NCBI GenBank assembly: GCA_015057035.1
Contig: SVFC01000012.1
Coordinates: 1 to 64,000, forward strand
Reading direction: 5' to 3'
Source of the DNA: Lachnospiraceae bacterium
GTDB lineage: Bacteria > Bacillota > Clostridia > Lachnospirales > Lachnospiraceae
Length of the DNA: 64,000 nucleotides
Shown in pieces: positions 25,957 through 35,200 of the stretch. A model generated the notes under the pieces. That model did no database searches. It saw nothing but the letters and a program-made list of their open reading frames with translations, and was not told where the DNA came from. Position numbers and translations under genes: made by a program. How positions within the stretch are numbered: the stretch's first letter is position 1; the number at the start of each line of letters is the position of its first letter.

Positions 25957-25984
25957 GAACAGCCCGCAACCCTACGGGCTGTTC
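25957..25984 (-). terminator. intra-operon hairpin between pilA and pilD
   Basis: A perfect 10-bp GC-containing stem GAACAGCCCG/CGGGCTGTTC with an 8-nt loop, 12 bp after the pilA stop. No T-tract follows on the minus strand, so it is more likely a 3' stabiliser or partial attenuator that leaves pilA mRNA more abundant than its neighbours. Confidence 0.55.
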
Positions 25985-25996
25985 TTAATAACATAA

Positions 25997-26392
25997 TTAG
26001 TTGTTTTCTGAGCCTGATTCTTCCTCAGCAGCTCCAGCTTCAACCCAAGTAGCTGTTACAACACCATTATTATCAATAGTGATTTTGATAATGTTTCCAT
26101 CTTCATCACCTTTTCCGTATGCAGTAATGCCATTGTAGCTTTCGTCAACTGTTCCATCAACAGCATCAAAATAAAGTGTTTTGCCTGCATATTTTGATGT
26201 GTCTGCAAGATAAGTAGCTGCAGCCTGAGCTTTTGCAGCTCTCATATTAGCATCATTTGCTGCAGAATTTGCCTTACTTAACTGGCTTGTAAATGTTGGT
26301 ACAGCAATTGCTACTAAGATAACGATAATCGCGATAACGATTAACATTTCCATAAGTGTAAAACCTTTTTTGTTCTTCATTAACTTTTTCAT
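25997..26392 (-). CDS. pilA: major type IV pilin (PilA-like)
   Basis: A 131-residue prepilin with a short leader ending KNKKG, then FTLMEMLIVIAIIVILVAIAV. The cleavage is G/F, Glu5 is present, and the long hydrophobic helix forms the pilus core. The globular part is small (about 95 residues) and ends in an acidic SGSEN-type tail. The start at 26392 is chosen because AAAGGA lies ten bases upstream, giving the leader MKKLMKNKKG; an ORF ten codons longer exists. Its position in mid-operon with a hairpin after it suggests it is the abundant subunit. Confidence 0.9.
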   Translation of the reverse strand: MKKLMKNKKGFTLMEMLIVIAIIVILVAIAVPTFTSQLSKANSAANDANMRAAKAQAAATYLADTSKYAGKTLYFDAVDGTVDESYNGITAYGKGDEDGNIIKITIDNNGVVTATWVEAGAAEEESGSENN

Positions 26393-26478
26393 TGGTTTCA
26401 TTTCCTTTCTTATTATATCCATGGATTTTTATATATGTAACAAACGGGGTGGGTTGGTTCCTCGTGAGTTGCCTATGT

Positions 26479-27672
26479 TTAGCCGTACATTGAAAACATT
26501 GGTAAATATACGGACAATAAGATAATAACTACCATTACCGCCAATAGGCAGATAATAGCTGGTTCCAATACGGACAACGCTCTTGTGGTATGCACGTCCA
26601 CTTCATTGTCATAGAAATCACCTACCGCTGATAGGGTCTTTTCCATAGTTCCTGTTTGTTCACCCATAGAAACCATTTCAATCAGCATTGGAGGTAAATA
26701 TTTGCTCTGTGCCAGACAAGAGCCCATACTCTTTCCTTCTTCTACGTCTACTGCAGATTTCAAAATATCTCGGCGAATAATGTAATTGCTTACACTCTTG
26801 CCAGCAATATCGATACAATTGATAATTGGCATACCCGAAGATAATAACATCGCCATGGTATGTGCAAACTGACTGGCGCTGGATAACTGAATAATCTTTC
26901 CAACAATTGGAAGGCCAAGAATGATAGCTGAAAATGTTTCTGCTCCCTTGTCTGTTCTACTGTATAATCGAAGTCCAATCACAATTCCCACAATAATCGC
27001 TAACACAAAAATTCCGTAATGCACAAAGAAATTCGATACTGCAATAACCGCCACAGTAATAAATGGCATTTCCGCACCAGACTGCGCAAAGGACCTTGAG
27101 AAGGATGGCACACCATATACCATAATGATTACAAGTACCACGATAGCTACTACAATGGTAAATGCCGGATATGTCAATGCACTGATTACCTTTTGCTTAA
27201 TCTTGCTAGTTTTGTCATAATACTTGCTCAATCTATCAAAAGCATTGACCAAATCCCCTGATTCTTCACCAGAACGTACACTTTCTAAAAAGGTCACTGG
27301 GAATACTCCTTTTCTGGACTTAAAACTGGAGTATAAGCTTTTTCCCATAGCTACGTCTTTCGCAATGTCTTTTAAAGTGTAACTTAAATACTTATCCTCA
27401 ATCTGAGTTGCCAGCATCTCTACGGATTTTACGATTGGAAGTCCTACCGCCAGAAGCATAGAAAAACGATTACACATAAGCGCAAGGGTTTTTGCGTCAA
27501 TCTTCTTCATATTGACCTTGGCATTGGCCACGGCTCCTACTTCCTCAATTTCCACAATAATTGGACAATTCTGTTTTATCTTGGCAACTGCTTCAAACTG
27601 TTCTGCGGCTTCTACTACACCTTTTACGGTTTCACCACTGACAGACAGTGCCGTGTATTTAAAATTTGCCAT
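26479..27672 (-). CDS. pilC: type IV pilus inner-membrane platform protein PilC
   Basis: A 397-residue GspF/PilC family protein: a short N-terminal domain, then two T2SSF repeats (about 65-190 and 270-395), each with a GEESGDL/GEQTGTM-type motif, and about three membrane helices. It is the rotor on which PilB and PilT act to add or remove pilin. It begins 18 bp after pilT. Normal length for the family. Confidence 0.93.
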   Translation of the reverse strand: MANFKYTALSVSGETVKGVVEAAEQFEAVAKIKQNCPIIVEIEEVGAVANAKVNMKKIDAKTLALMCNRFSMLLAVGLPIVKSVEMLATQIEDKYLSYTLKDIAKDVAMGKSLYSSFKSRKGVFPVTFLESVRSGEESGDLVNAFDRLSKYYDKTSKIKQKVISALTYPAFTIVVAIVVLVIIMVYGVPSFSRSFAQSGAEMPFITVAVIAVSNFFVHYGIFVLAIIVGIVIGLRLYSRTDKGAETFSAIILGLPIVGKIIQLSSASQFAHTMAMLLSSGMPIINCIDIAGKSVSNYIIRRDILKSAVDVEEGKSMGSCLAQSKYLPPMLIEMVSMGEQTGTMEKTLSAVGDFYDNEVDVHTTRALSVLEPAIICLLAVMVVIILLSVYLPMFSMYG

Positions 27673-27690
27673 ATCTAATCTCCTTTTAGT

Positions 27691-28791
27691 CTAGATTCTA
27701 GGTCTGTTCATCTGTGGTTCTTCATATCCCATCATCATAGACATATTAGATAAACTTGGATTAGAAGCACTTGGATCAATATTGCCTCCCGCTTCTATTG
27801 CCGTTTCTTTTGTAATCTGCCCCTGACGGAACAGGTTTTCTACTGCTTTTGCCATAGTGATATTTCCACTGGCTGCAGTGGTTTGTAATGTATTCTGAAT
27901 CTGTGGAGTTTTTGCTTCACGGATTAAGTTTGCAATAGCATAATCTACAATCATAATTTCACAAGCAGCAACTCTTCCGCCACCTATCTTGCGAAGTAAC
28001 TGCTGAGATACGACTGCTTTTAAACACATAGATAACTGCAAACGAATCTGTTTCTGTCTTCCCTCTGGGAAAACATCCACAATACGGTCCACCGCGTCAG
28101 ATGCAGAGTTGGTATGGATGGTTCCAAATACCAGGTGACCCGTTTCTGCTGCGGTTAAAGCCGTTTCAATGGTATCTAGGTCTCGCATCTCTCCTACCAG
28201 AATTACATCTGGGTCTTCGCGGAGTGCCGCACGCAAACCATTGGAAAAGCTCTGGGTATCTCTGCCGATTTCACGCTGGTTAATCACACATTTGTTAGCA
28301 GTATATACATATTCAATTGGATCTTCTAATGTAATAATGTGTTTTGGTGCCGAATTGTTAATCTCATTCAGCAAGGCTGCCAATGTGGTTGATTTGCCCG
28401 AACCAGTCTCCCCTGTTACTAGAATTAACCCATTCCTGTACTTTGGAAACGTAGAAACAATTTCAGGCAACTTTAGGTCTCTAAGCTGTGGAATCTTGTC
28501 ATTCAGCAGACGAATCGCCAATGAGAATTTCTCCTGCTGCTTAAAAATATTCACACGAAGACGGCGTCCACAGACGGTTTCAGCCAAGTCTGCCTCACCT
28601 ACTTCTTCTGTGATTTTTACAGCTTCATTACCAAATTCCTTGGCATACATAGCACACTCTTCTGCTGTTACGATGTGGCTGTCCATATCCTGAAGTTGTC
28701 CATCTACACGAAGACGTACCGGAATACCGCACACAATATGTATATCGGACGCTTTTTTCTCTGCTGCAGTTGTAATTATGCGTTCTATCAT
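27691..28791 (-). CDS. pilT: type IV pilus retraction ATPase PilT
   Basis: A 366-residue secretion ATPase. Walker A GETGSGKST at about 127-135, Asp box and Walker B (PDVILVGEMRDLDT), His box (TGHLVFGTIHTNSA), and the PilT hallmark AIRLL-region through LRDLKLP are visible. The ATG at 28791 has GGGGGAA upstream; an in-frame TTG four codons earlier was discarded. PilT powers retraction, so these pili should be dynamic (twitching, DNA uptake or adhesion under force). Confidence 0.93.
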   Translation of the reverse strand: MIERIITTAAEKKASDIHIVCGIPVRLRVDGQLQDMDSHIVTAEECAMYAKEFGNEAVKITEEVGEADLAETVCGRRLRVNIFKQQEKFSLAIRLLNDKIPQLRDLKLPEIVSTFPKYRNGLILVTGETGSGKSTTLAALLNEINNSAPKHIITLEDPIEYVYTANKCVINQREIGRDTQSFSNGLRAALREDPDVILVGEMRDLDTIETALTAAETGHLVFGTIHTNSASDAVDRIVDVFPEGRQKQIRLQLSMCLKAVVSQQLLRKIGGGRVAACEIMIVDYAIANLIREAKTPQIQNTLQTTAASGNITMAKAVENLFRQGQITKETAIEAGGNIDPSASNPSLSNMSMMMGYEEPQMNRPRI

Positions 28792-28803
28792 AATTTCCCC
28801 CAA

Positions 28804-30504
28804 TTAATAGTCTGTTCTGCTTACTGCTCTTGCTACTTCCTTGACTGTTGTAATACCTTCCTGTACTAATTCACAACAGTTCTCAAGAATTGGTCTAAAT
28901 CCTGAATTTGCAATAGCTTTGTCCAATTCTACACCATCATTGTTCAGGATTGCACGTTTGATGTCACCATTGAATAACAGAATCTCAAACACCGCCTGAC
29001 GTCCTCTGTAACCTGTATAGAAACAGTCTGGACATCCATTTCCTTTGTAAAAAGTATAGTTTTTATTCTTTGGCAGACGAAGTGTCTCTAATTCCTGCTC
29101 ATCTGGGGTATAAGAAGTCTTACAATGTGGACAAATCTTTCTTACCAAACGCTGACTGATAATACCCTTTACAGAACCTGAAATCAGATAAGGTTCTACT
29201 CCAATACCAAGGAGACGATCCACAGAGGAACGAGCATCATTGGTATGAATGGTTGATAATACCAAGTGACCTGTCATCGCTGCACGAAGAGCAATTTCTG
29301 CTGTTTCGCTGTCACGGATTTCTCCGACACCAATGATATCAGGGTCCTGACGAAGTACTGCACGAAGAGTATTGGCAAAAGTCAAACCTGCCTTCTCATT
29401 AATCTGTACCTGGTTTACACCGTCAATATTATATTCTACTGGATCTTCCAGAGTAATCATATTAACTTCTTCTGTATTTAAGTCTTTTACCATGGTGTAC
29501 ATCGTGGAAGACTTACCAGAACCAGTTGGTCCTACGATTAAGATTACCCCTTCACTGTTGTTGTGAATCAGTTTCTGGAAAATCTCCATATTCTCTCCAC
29601 GAAGTCCAATACCTTCCATGCTAAGAAGTCCTTCGGTCTTTTTCAAAAGACGAAGTACAATCTTTTCACCATAAATCGTTGGCAAAGTAGAAATACGAAG
29701 GTCCACATCCTGCTGACGAACACGTACATTACAACGGCCATCCTGTGGAATACGATGTTGTGAAATATCCATATTGCCCATGATTTTCATACGACTGATA
29801 ACAGAGCCCTGTAAATCCTTTGGCACAGTAAATACGTTACGCATCATACCATCAATACGCATACGAACCATTACTTCATTTTCATGCGGCTCCACATGAA
29901 TATCGCTGGCTTGCTCTGTTACTGCACGCTCAATGATGGAGTTTACCAGACGAATGGTTGGTGCTGAGTTGGCATCATCCTCTAACAATGCCACGGAATC
30001 TGTTGCCTGCTCTATTGTTGATGCTCCAATATTATCCTTCTGCATTTCGTCAATGGCACGGGCTGCACCTTCATTGCTATACAGGTTCATTACCGCACGT
30101 TCCATGGCTGCTGTTGTAGCAATGACTGGAACAACCTTTTTATGGGTTGCAGCCTGAACCTCTTCAATGGTGATGTAGTTCAATGGGTCTACCATTGCCA
30201 GATACAATTCATCTCGTACCACACGAACTGGAATAACCATATGTTTTTTTGCAATATTTCTAGGAAGTACAGAAGCCATCTCATGTGGAATTGCAGTATT
30301 GTTCAAATCGATAAATTCCACACCCAACTGCATCTGAAGAGTTTCAATCAGCTGACTTTCTGTGATAATTCCATGTTCAATTAATACTGTTCCCAGACGC
30401 TTTCCATTGCCTTCATTTCTCTGAAGTGAAAGAGCCTGTTCTAACTGTACTTCTGTGATTACTCCACTGGAAACCAGTAAGTCTCCTAAACGCCAGTATT
30501 TCAT
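28804..30504 (-). CDS. pilB: type IV pilus extension ATPase PilB
   Basis: A 566-residue GspE/PilB motor: an N-terminal GspEII/MshEN domain (about 1-145), then the ATPase core with Walker A GPTGSGKSS (about 325-333), Walker B (DPDIIGVGEIRD) and His box. A four-cysteine zinc site is formed by CPHC and CPDC. The ATG at 30504 has GGGAG upstream. It directly precedes pilT with 12 bp between. Confidence 0.94.
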   Translation of the reverse strand: MKYWRLGDLLVSSGVITEVQLEQALSLQRNEGNGKRLGTVLIEHGIITESQLIETLQMQLGVEFIDLNNTAIPHEMASVLPRNIAKKHMVIPVRVVRDELYLAMVDPLNYITIEEVQAATHKKVVPVIATTAAMERAVMNLYSNEGAARAIDEMQKDNIGASTIEQATDSVALLEDDANSAPTIRLVNSIIERAVTEQASDIHVEPHENEVMVRMRIDGMMRNVFTVPKDLQGSVISRMKIMGNMDISQHRIPQDGRCNVRVRQQDVDLRISTLPTIYGEKIVLRLLKKTEGLLSMEGIGLRGENMEIFQKLIHNNSEGVILIVGPTGSGKSSTMYTMVKDLNTEEVNMITLEDPVEYNIDGVNQVQINEKAGLTFANTLRAVLRQDPDIIGVGEIRDSETAEIALRAAMTGHLVLSTIHTNDARSSVDRLLGIGVEPYLISGSVKGIISQRLVRKICPHCKTSYTPDEQELETLRLPKNKNYTFYKGNGCPDCFYTGYRGRQAVFEILLFNGDIKRAILNNDGVELDKAIANSGFRPILENCCELVQEGITTVKEVARAVSRTDY

Positions 30505-30522
30505 AGTTTTATCTCCCATCTA

Positions 30523-31029
30523 TTAATTATTCCAATAAATTCTGCGATAAGAAAATGTACATTCTTTGCTCGCATTTTGAACTGTATTACTCTTAATGGT
30601 ATATGTCCCTGAGAAGACACCTGTTGCTGCATCGTAAGTCAATGTAAAATTGTCTACATATAAGTTGTTCAAATATGTTGCTTCATTCACCATATGTACT
30701 GCAGGATCCTCTGCATTTTTCACAATGTAAAATACGCCATCTTCTACAGTAATCGCTCCATTATAAATCTGATAAGAACTATTGGTAATCCCTGTAACTG
30801 CGCCGTCTGCCTCAGTCACACTTGTGGTATGTCTCAAGATATCTCCCAAATGCATATTAAGTGTTGCCTCTAGCATCTGACTATCCGATTCAAAAACCTG
30901 CTGATTATAATTGTCCAGTGCAAGATTCATGCCTGTTCCACTAACCAGTGCTACCAACAATAGAATGACTACACAAGCCATCATCTCCACAAAGGTATAT
31001 CCCCTATTATTCTTCAACTTTTTCATCAT
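30523..31029 (-). CDS. minor prepilin (PilW/PulJ-like)
   Basis: A 168-residue prepilin with leader MMKKLKNNRG and mature N-terminus YTFVEMMACVVILLLVALV; Glu5 is conserved. The C-terminal part is beta-rich, containing two cysteines or fewer. It overlaps the previous gene by ATGA. Likely part of the priming or tip complex of the pilus. Confidence 0.8.
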   Translation of the reverse strand: MMKKLKNNRGYTFVEMMACVVILLLVALVSGTGMNLALDNYNQQVFESDSQMLEATLNMHLGDILRHTTSVTEADGAVTGITNSSYQIYNGAITVEDGVFYIVKNAEDPAVHMVNEATYLNNLYVDNFTLTYDAATGVFSGTYTIKSNTVQNASKECTFSYRRIYWNN

Positions 31030-31367
31030 TCATCCCCCTCCGTCGTGTGGGTATATGATGCAAAAGCGCCATCTTCGCCTCCATAACGGATGACATCAAG
31101 TGTTTTATCGTCTACCGTCTGGAAAATGATATTAATCTGTATTTCTTCGCTTTCGTACCCTTCTTGTGAAATAAGCGTCTCTGCGATCTGAAGTTCCTTA
31201 TAGAACTTGGCGTCCGCTTCCTTGTTCGCCTGATTAATATGTGCCGCAGTCATAATACTGGTGAACAGCAATCCAATGGCAATTGTGGAAATCAATAGAG
31301 ATACCAATACTTCTACCAGGGTTTCACCTGACTGCGAATTTATCTTATCTTTGATTTTTCTCATCAT
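31026..31367 (-). CDS. minor prepilin (PilV/GspI-like)
   Basis: A 113-residue prepilin: basic leader ending NSQSG, then ETLVEVLVSLLISTIAIGLLF, with Glu at mature position 5. The short globular domain is acidic. Overlaps both neighbours by 4 bp (ATGA), showing tight translational coupling in the minor-pilin block. Confidence 0.8.
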   Translation of the reverse strand: MMRKIKDKINSQSGETLVEVLVSLLISTIAIGLLFTSIMTAAHINQANKEADAKFYKELQIAETLISQEGYESEEIQINIIFQTVDDKTLDVIRYGGEDGAFASYTHTTEGDE

Positions 31368-32188
31368 TCCATGGTACCTCCTTTCACAATGGTAGGAGGA
31401 TTCCAGCTAATTGTTTGTGTAATTGCCTTCACGTCTCCAGTACAAATCAAAGTTCCTACACCATCTCCATAAGAACCATTCCACTGAAGTTTTCGATAAT
31501 ATACCGTATGGTTATGGGTTTCCTGTCCAACATTATCTTCCCTTGAAACAACAGCAGCTTTGGTCATTACTACGGTAATGGTATATGCACTGATATCTGT
31601 CGTTAACTCAATTCTGACATTGTAGTCGGTATCCATTTTGAAAACACCCTTTACTTCTGGTAGTCTTTCATCTGCCACTACCGGTGCTATAGTGAATTCT
31701 TCCGTATAAGCAGCGTCCATCTGATAGATGTACTCTGTTGCTTTCACAAGCAATTCTGCCAATGCTCCAAAAACCCCTGAACCATCCACAACTGTAGTAA
31801 CAGGTGAAGTATGATGTGGATCCTGAATCAGCGGTGTTAAAGCTCCATATTCATTGAAAATGCCATCTGGCAACATGTATCCGCTAATCACAGAACCACC
31901 ATATTCAATTTCTCCTTGTGTCATATAATCTTTACAAGGATAACTCGCGGTACTTTGATTGGCTACAACAGCACCGACACCTTCCAGCTCCTCAGCCAGA
32001 AGATTGGCTGCAGAACTTACTGCCAGATACCCTCTCTGCTGGCTTGTTCTGTCCACATTTCGGCTTGCACCACTTGTGGCATTTACGACAATGATAGAGG
32101 CCACCGTAGTACACAGCAGGCATAATGCCAATGCCAGAATCATAGATGCACCACGGGTGCTCTTTAACTTGCTATTCTTTTTTTGCAT
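31364..32188 (-). CDS. PilX/GspK-like minor pilus component
   Basis: A 274-residue protein with a leader ending KSTRG, then ASMILALALCLLCTTVASIIV as the hydrophobic helix. It lacks the Glu5 of ordinary pilins, as GspK/PilX-type tip subunits often do. The rest is a beta-rich domain. GAAAGGAGG precedes its ATG. It lies between the giant GLUG prepilin and two short minor prepilins, a typical place for a tip-complex subunit. Confidence 0.7.
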   Translation of the reverse strand: MQKKNSKLKSTRGASMILALALCLLCTTVASIIVVNATSGASRNVDRTSQQRGYLAVSSAANLLAEELEGVGAVVANQSTASYPCKDYMTQGEIEYGGSVISGYMLPDGIFNEYGALTPLIQDPHHTSPVTTVVDGSGVFGALAELLVKATEYIYQMDAAYTEEFTIAPVVADERLPEVKGVFKMDTDYNVRIELTTDISAYTITVVMTKAAVVSREDNVGQETHNHTVYYRKLQWNGSYGDGVGTLICTGDVKAITQTISWNPPTIVKGGTME

Positions 32189-32233
32189 ACGGTTCCTCCT
32201 TTCTCTTTTGTATGGCTCATACCAAAACGACGG

Positions 32234-35200
32234 TTATGGACGAGCGTTTGCGACTTCATTTGATTCAATAGTTACAGTATATGTTTTAGAATTCCAGAAT
32301 GAAGTGGAATACTTAAGATATAATGTATAGTCAGTAGTTCCGCCTCCAACTGACACCTTACGGAAATCATATTCCGATAGATTGTCATCTTCAATATTCA
32401 TTGCTGTTCCATACTCATCAATATCTGTATAATTCCTACTATTACGTCTTGTTGATACACCCCAGTAATTGGACGTCTTATAGAACACTCCGTATCCTCG
32501 CTCCTGTACACTCTCTGACGTCGCGCCAAGGGTATTCATCAACTCAATAGCATTACCGTCAGTAGACAATCCACTGTGGTAACCTTCTGCATAGATGCCA
32601 TAAGTTCCATCTTCGTAAAGTTCATAATAGAACACACCAACGTAATTGTTATTACCTAAATCTGGATGATAATAATCACTACGTTCTGGTTCTTCCGGTT
32701 CTACAGGTTCTTCCGTACCACCTGGTTCTTCGGTACCACCTGGTTCTTCGGTACTACCAGGTTCTTCAGTGGCGCCACCTTCTTCAACACCTTCTGCTGA
32801 CCAATCACCATAATGCACAAACTCACCCTCTGCATTTTTCACAAAGGCTGGGAATGGATATGCCGTTCCAATCAATTCCGTGTTCACTGGGAACGAATTG
32901 GTTGCATGGGCTTTTCCACTGTTTGCAAAGGTAAGGTTTGCAAGTTCCTCTACCGTAAGAGCATCTTCACTCTCATCCTTGGAATGAATGGTTTTTCCTT
33001 CGAAACCATCTGTCACGTAGTAACAGTTATCCATACTAAAAATAGCTGCATTCACATGGCTACTCTTATCTGTATAACTATCCGCAATCGCCAGCGCTCC
33101 TACACTTCCTATTAGATAATCATAATGGCTTGCAGATGCAAGAATTGTAGTATAGCTATAAAGGTTTTTGTATGTACCCTTCAAGTCACTATTGGTAAAA
33201 TAATCTCCAGTCAGTTCTGCTTCATCAGTTTCCTTGGACTTAAACCATGTATAAAAATATCCTGGACATACACCACCAATAGCTACTTTATTACCTAAAT
33301 TGTAGTTGCCACTGTTGCTAATGTTGATTGTTCCGCCTGCATAACTGTCAGACAAGGTTCCAAAGAAAGAACTTCCTGCCAAACCACCCATAAATACTGG
33401 CTGGGTTGTCTGGAATCCTGCAGTTACTTTCAATACCACATCATTTTCCGCAGAACAATTGGTAATGTCACTCATGTTAAAGCCCACAAGACCACCCATG
33501 GCAACACCCCAGAACTGCTTGTTATTATTTGCACTGGATAACTCGAATGCAACTGTATATCCAGATACGGTACAGTTTTCTACTGTATTCTGATTCATAT
33601 AAGATAATCCAATCAGACCTCCAACACCAGCCTTCAGACCTTCAGAACCAGTTTTAAAATTACAGATAATCTGACCTTTTCCTTCTTCGGATACAGTCAT
33701 ATGAATATTCTTGATAGTTGCTGTTTCAATTTCTCCAAAGAGTCCCACAAACTGATTGCTACTCTTTACACAGAAGTCAATAATCTGATTGCCCTGACCA
33801 TCATAACTATGACGGAACTGGGACGCAGAGTTCACGTTTGCAGGTTCTCCAATTGGTACATTGCGATAGGAAGCATTCATATCCATAAGGTCAAAGTTCT
33901 GACCGCAATATGTCTTATTGTATGTACCAAAGTTAATGTTAATTTCCTGTACATAATTCAAGGCTCCAAGATATCCGCCTCGTTTGTTCCAGTAATAATT
34001 ATTTCGCCCCAAAGCATTCAAGTGTCTTGCAGAACGAACATATACATAGGATGGATTTTTCAGAGTAACATTTGTCGCATCTCCATCCCCTTCGTTCTCA
34101 TCCACATCAATGTTAGGATTTACCGCTGTTTTCGCAAAATGTGGGCAATAGAAGAAGGAAACACCATCCTCTACCGTACTTCCACCTACTACTGGCGTTG
34201 TTCCAACACCTGTACTGGTTTTTGGAAGGCCGTTGTAAACCACAAATCTATCGTAGAAATTATCTACATTGGAACGTTCTGTACACTGCAAACCATATGG
34301 CAACTGGTACAAATACATACCATCTGCTACAAAATAGTCCGTTGGTGTCATTCCGTCATAATTCTCTCTCTGTTCAGAATAGCCATTGAAAACAAGAGCC
34401 CCCTGCTGACGCAGACGCACTGCCTCTTTTTCATAATTGGTACTATAAGCATCCACCACATTCAAGGTAACTCCAGTATGTTCCGCATCCGGTGTAGCTA
34501 CTGAGCCAATGTAGAGATTGTACTTAAAGCTTGCAAGGTTATACATACTAAGAAGAGCATAGCCGTCTTCTACACATTCCATATCCTTGAGCGTATCCAA
34601 TACCCAAATGGTATTGTCTCCTTCTGCCGCTTCATCAGTTAATGTTGTTACACAGTAATATCCGTAGGTACCATCTTTGTAAACTTCGTAATATACCAAT
34701 GAAGTATTAATACGATATTGGGATGGCCAGTTGCCATAATGACTTCCCGTTACAGACTGGAATGGGAATGCGCTATAGATCAGGGATGCCGCATAAGAAT
34801 GTGTCATACCTGTTGATATCTTGTCATCACCCGAAGCAAGGAATGGTGTATATCCCTGTTTGATAATGGTTGCGGGATTACTTAGTCCACTGTCGTTATA
34901 AGACTCCTGCTGCAAATATTTGCAGTCTGTAAACACATCATTGCTATATGAGTTGCTAACAAATCCACCACCCTGCAATGAAACACCTGTACCATCTAAA
35001 TTTAAAATCTCTCCATATACGTTACAGTTCGTATACTGACTATTAGATGATTTTCCAACAAATCCACCAGCTGACGCAGCTACGTACAGATTGCCTGTGG
35101 TGTAACAATTGGTAGCTGTAATATTGTCTGCCTGACCAATCATACCTCCACCGGTATTTGTTCCCGCATACACATCTCCTGATGCATAACAGTTTGTAAA

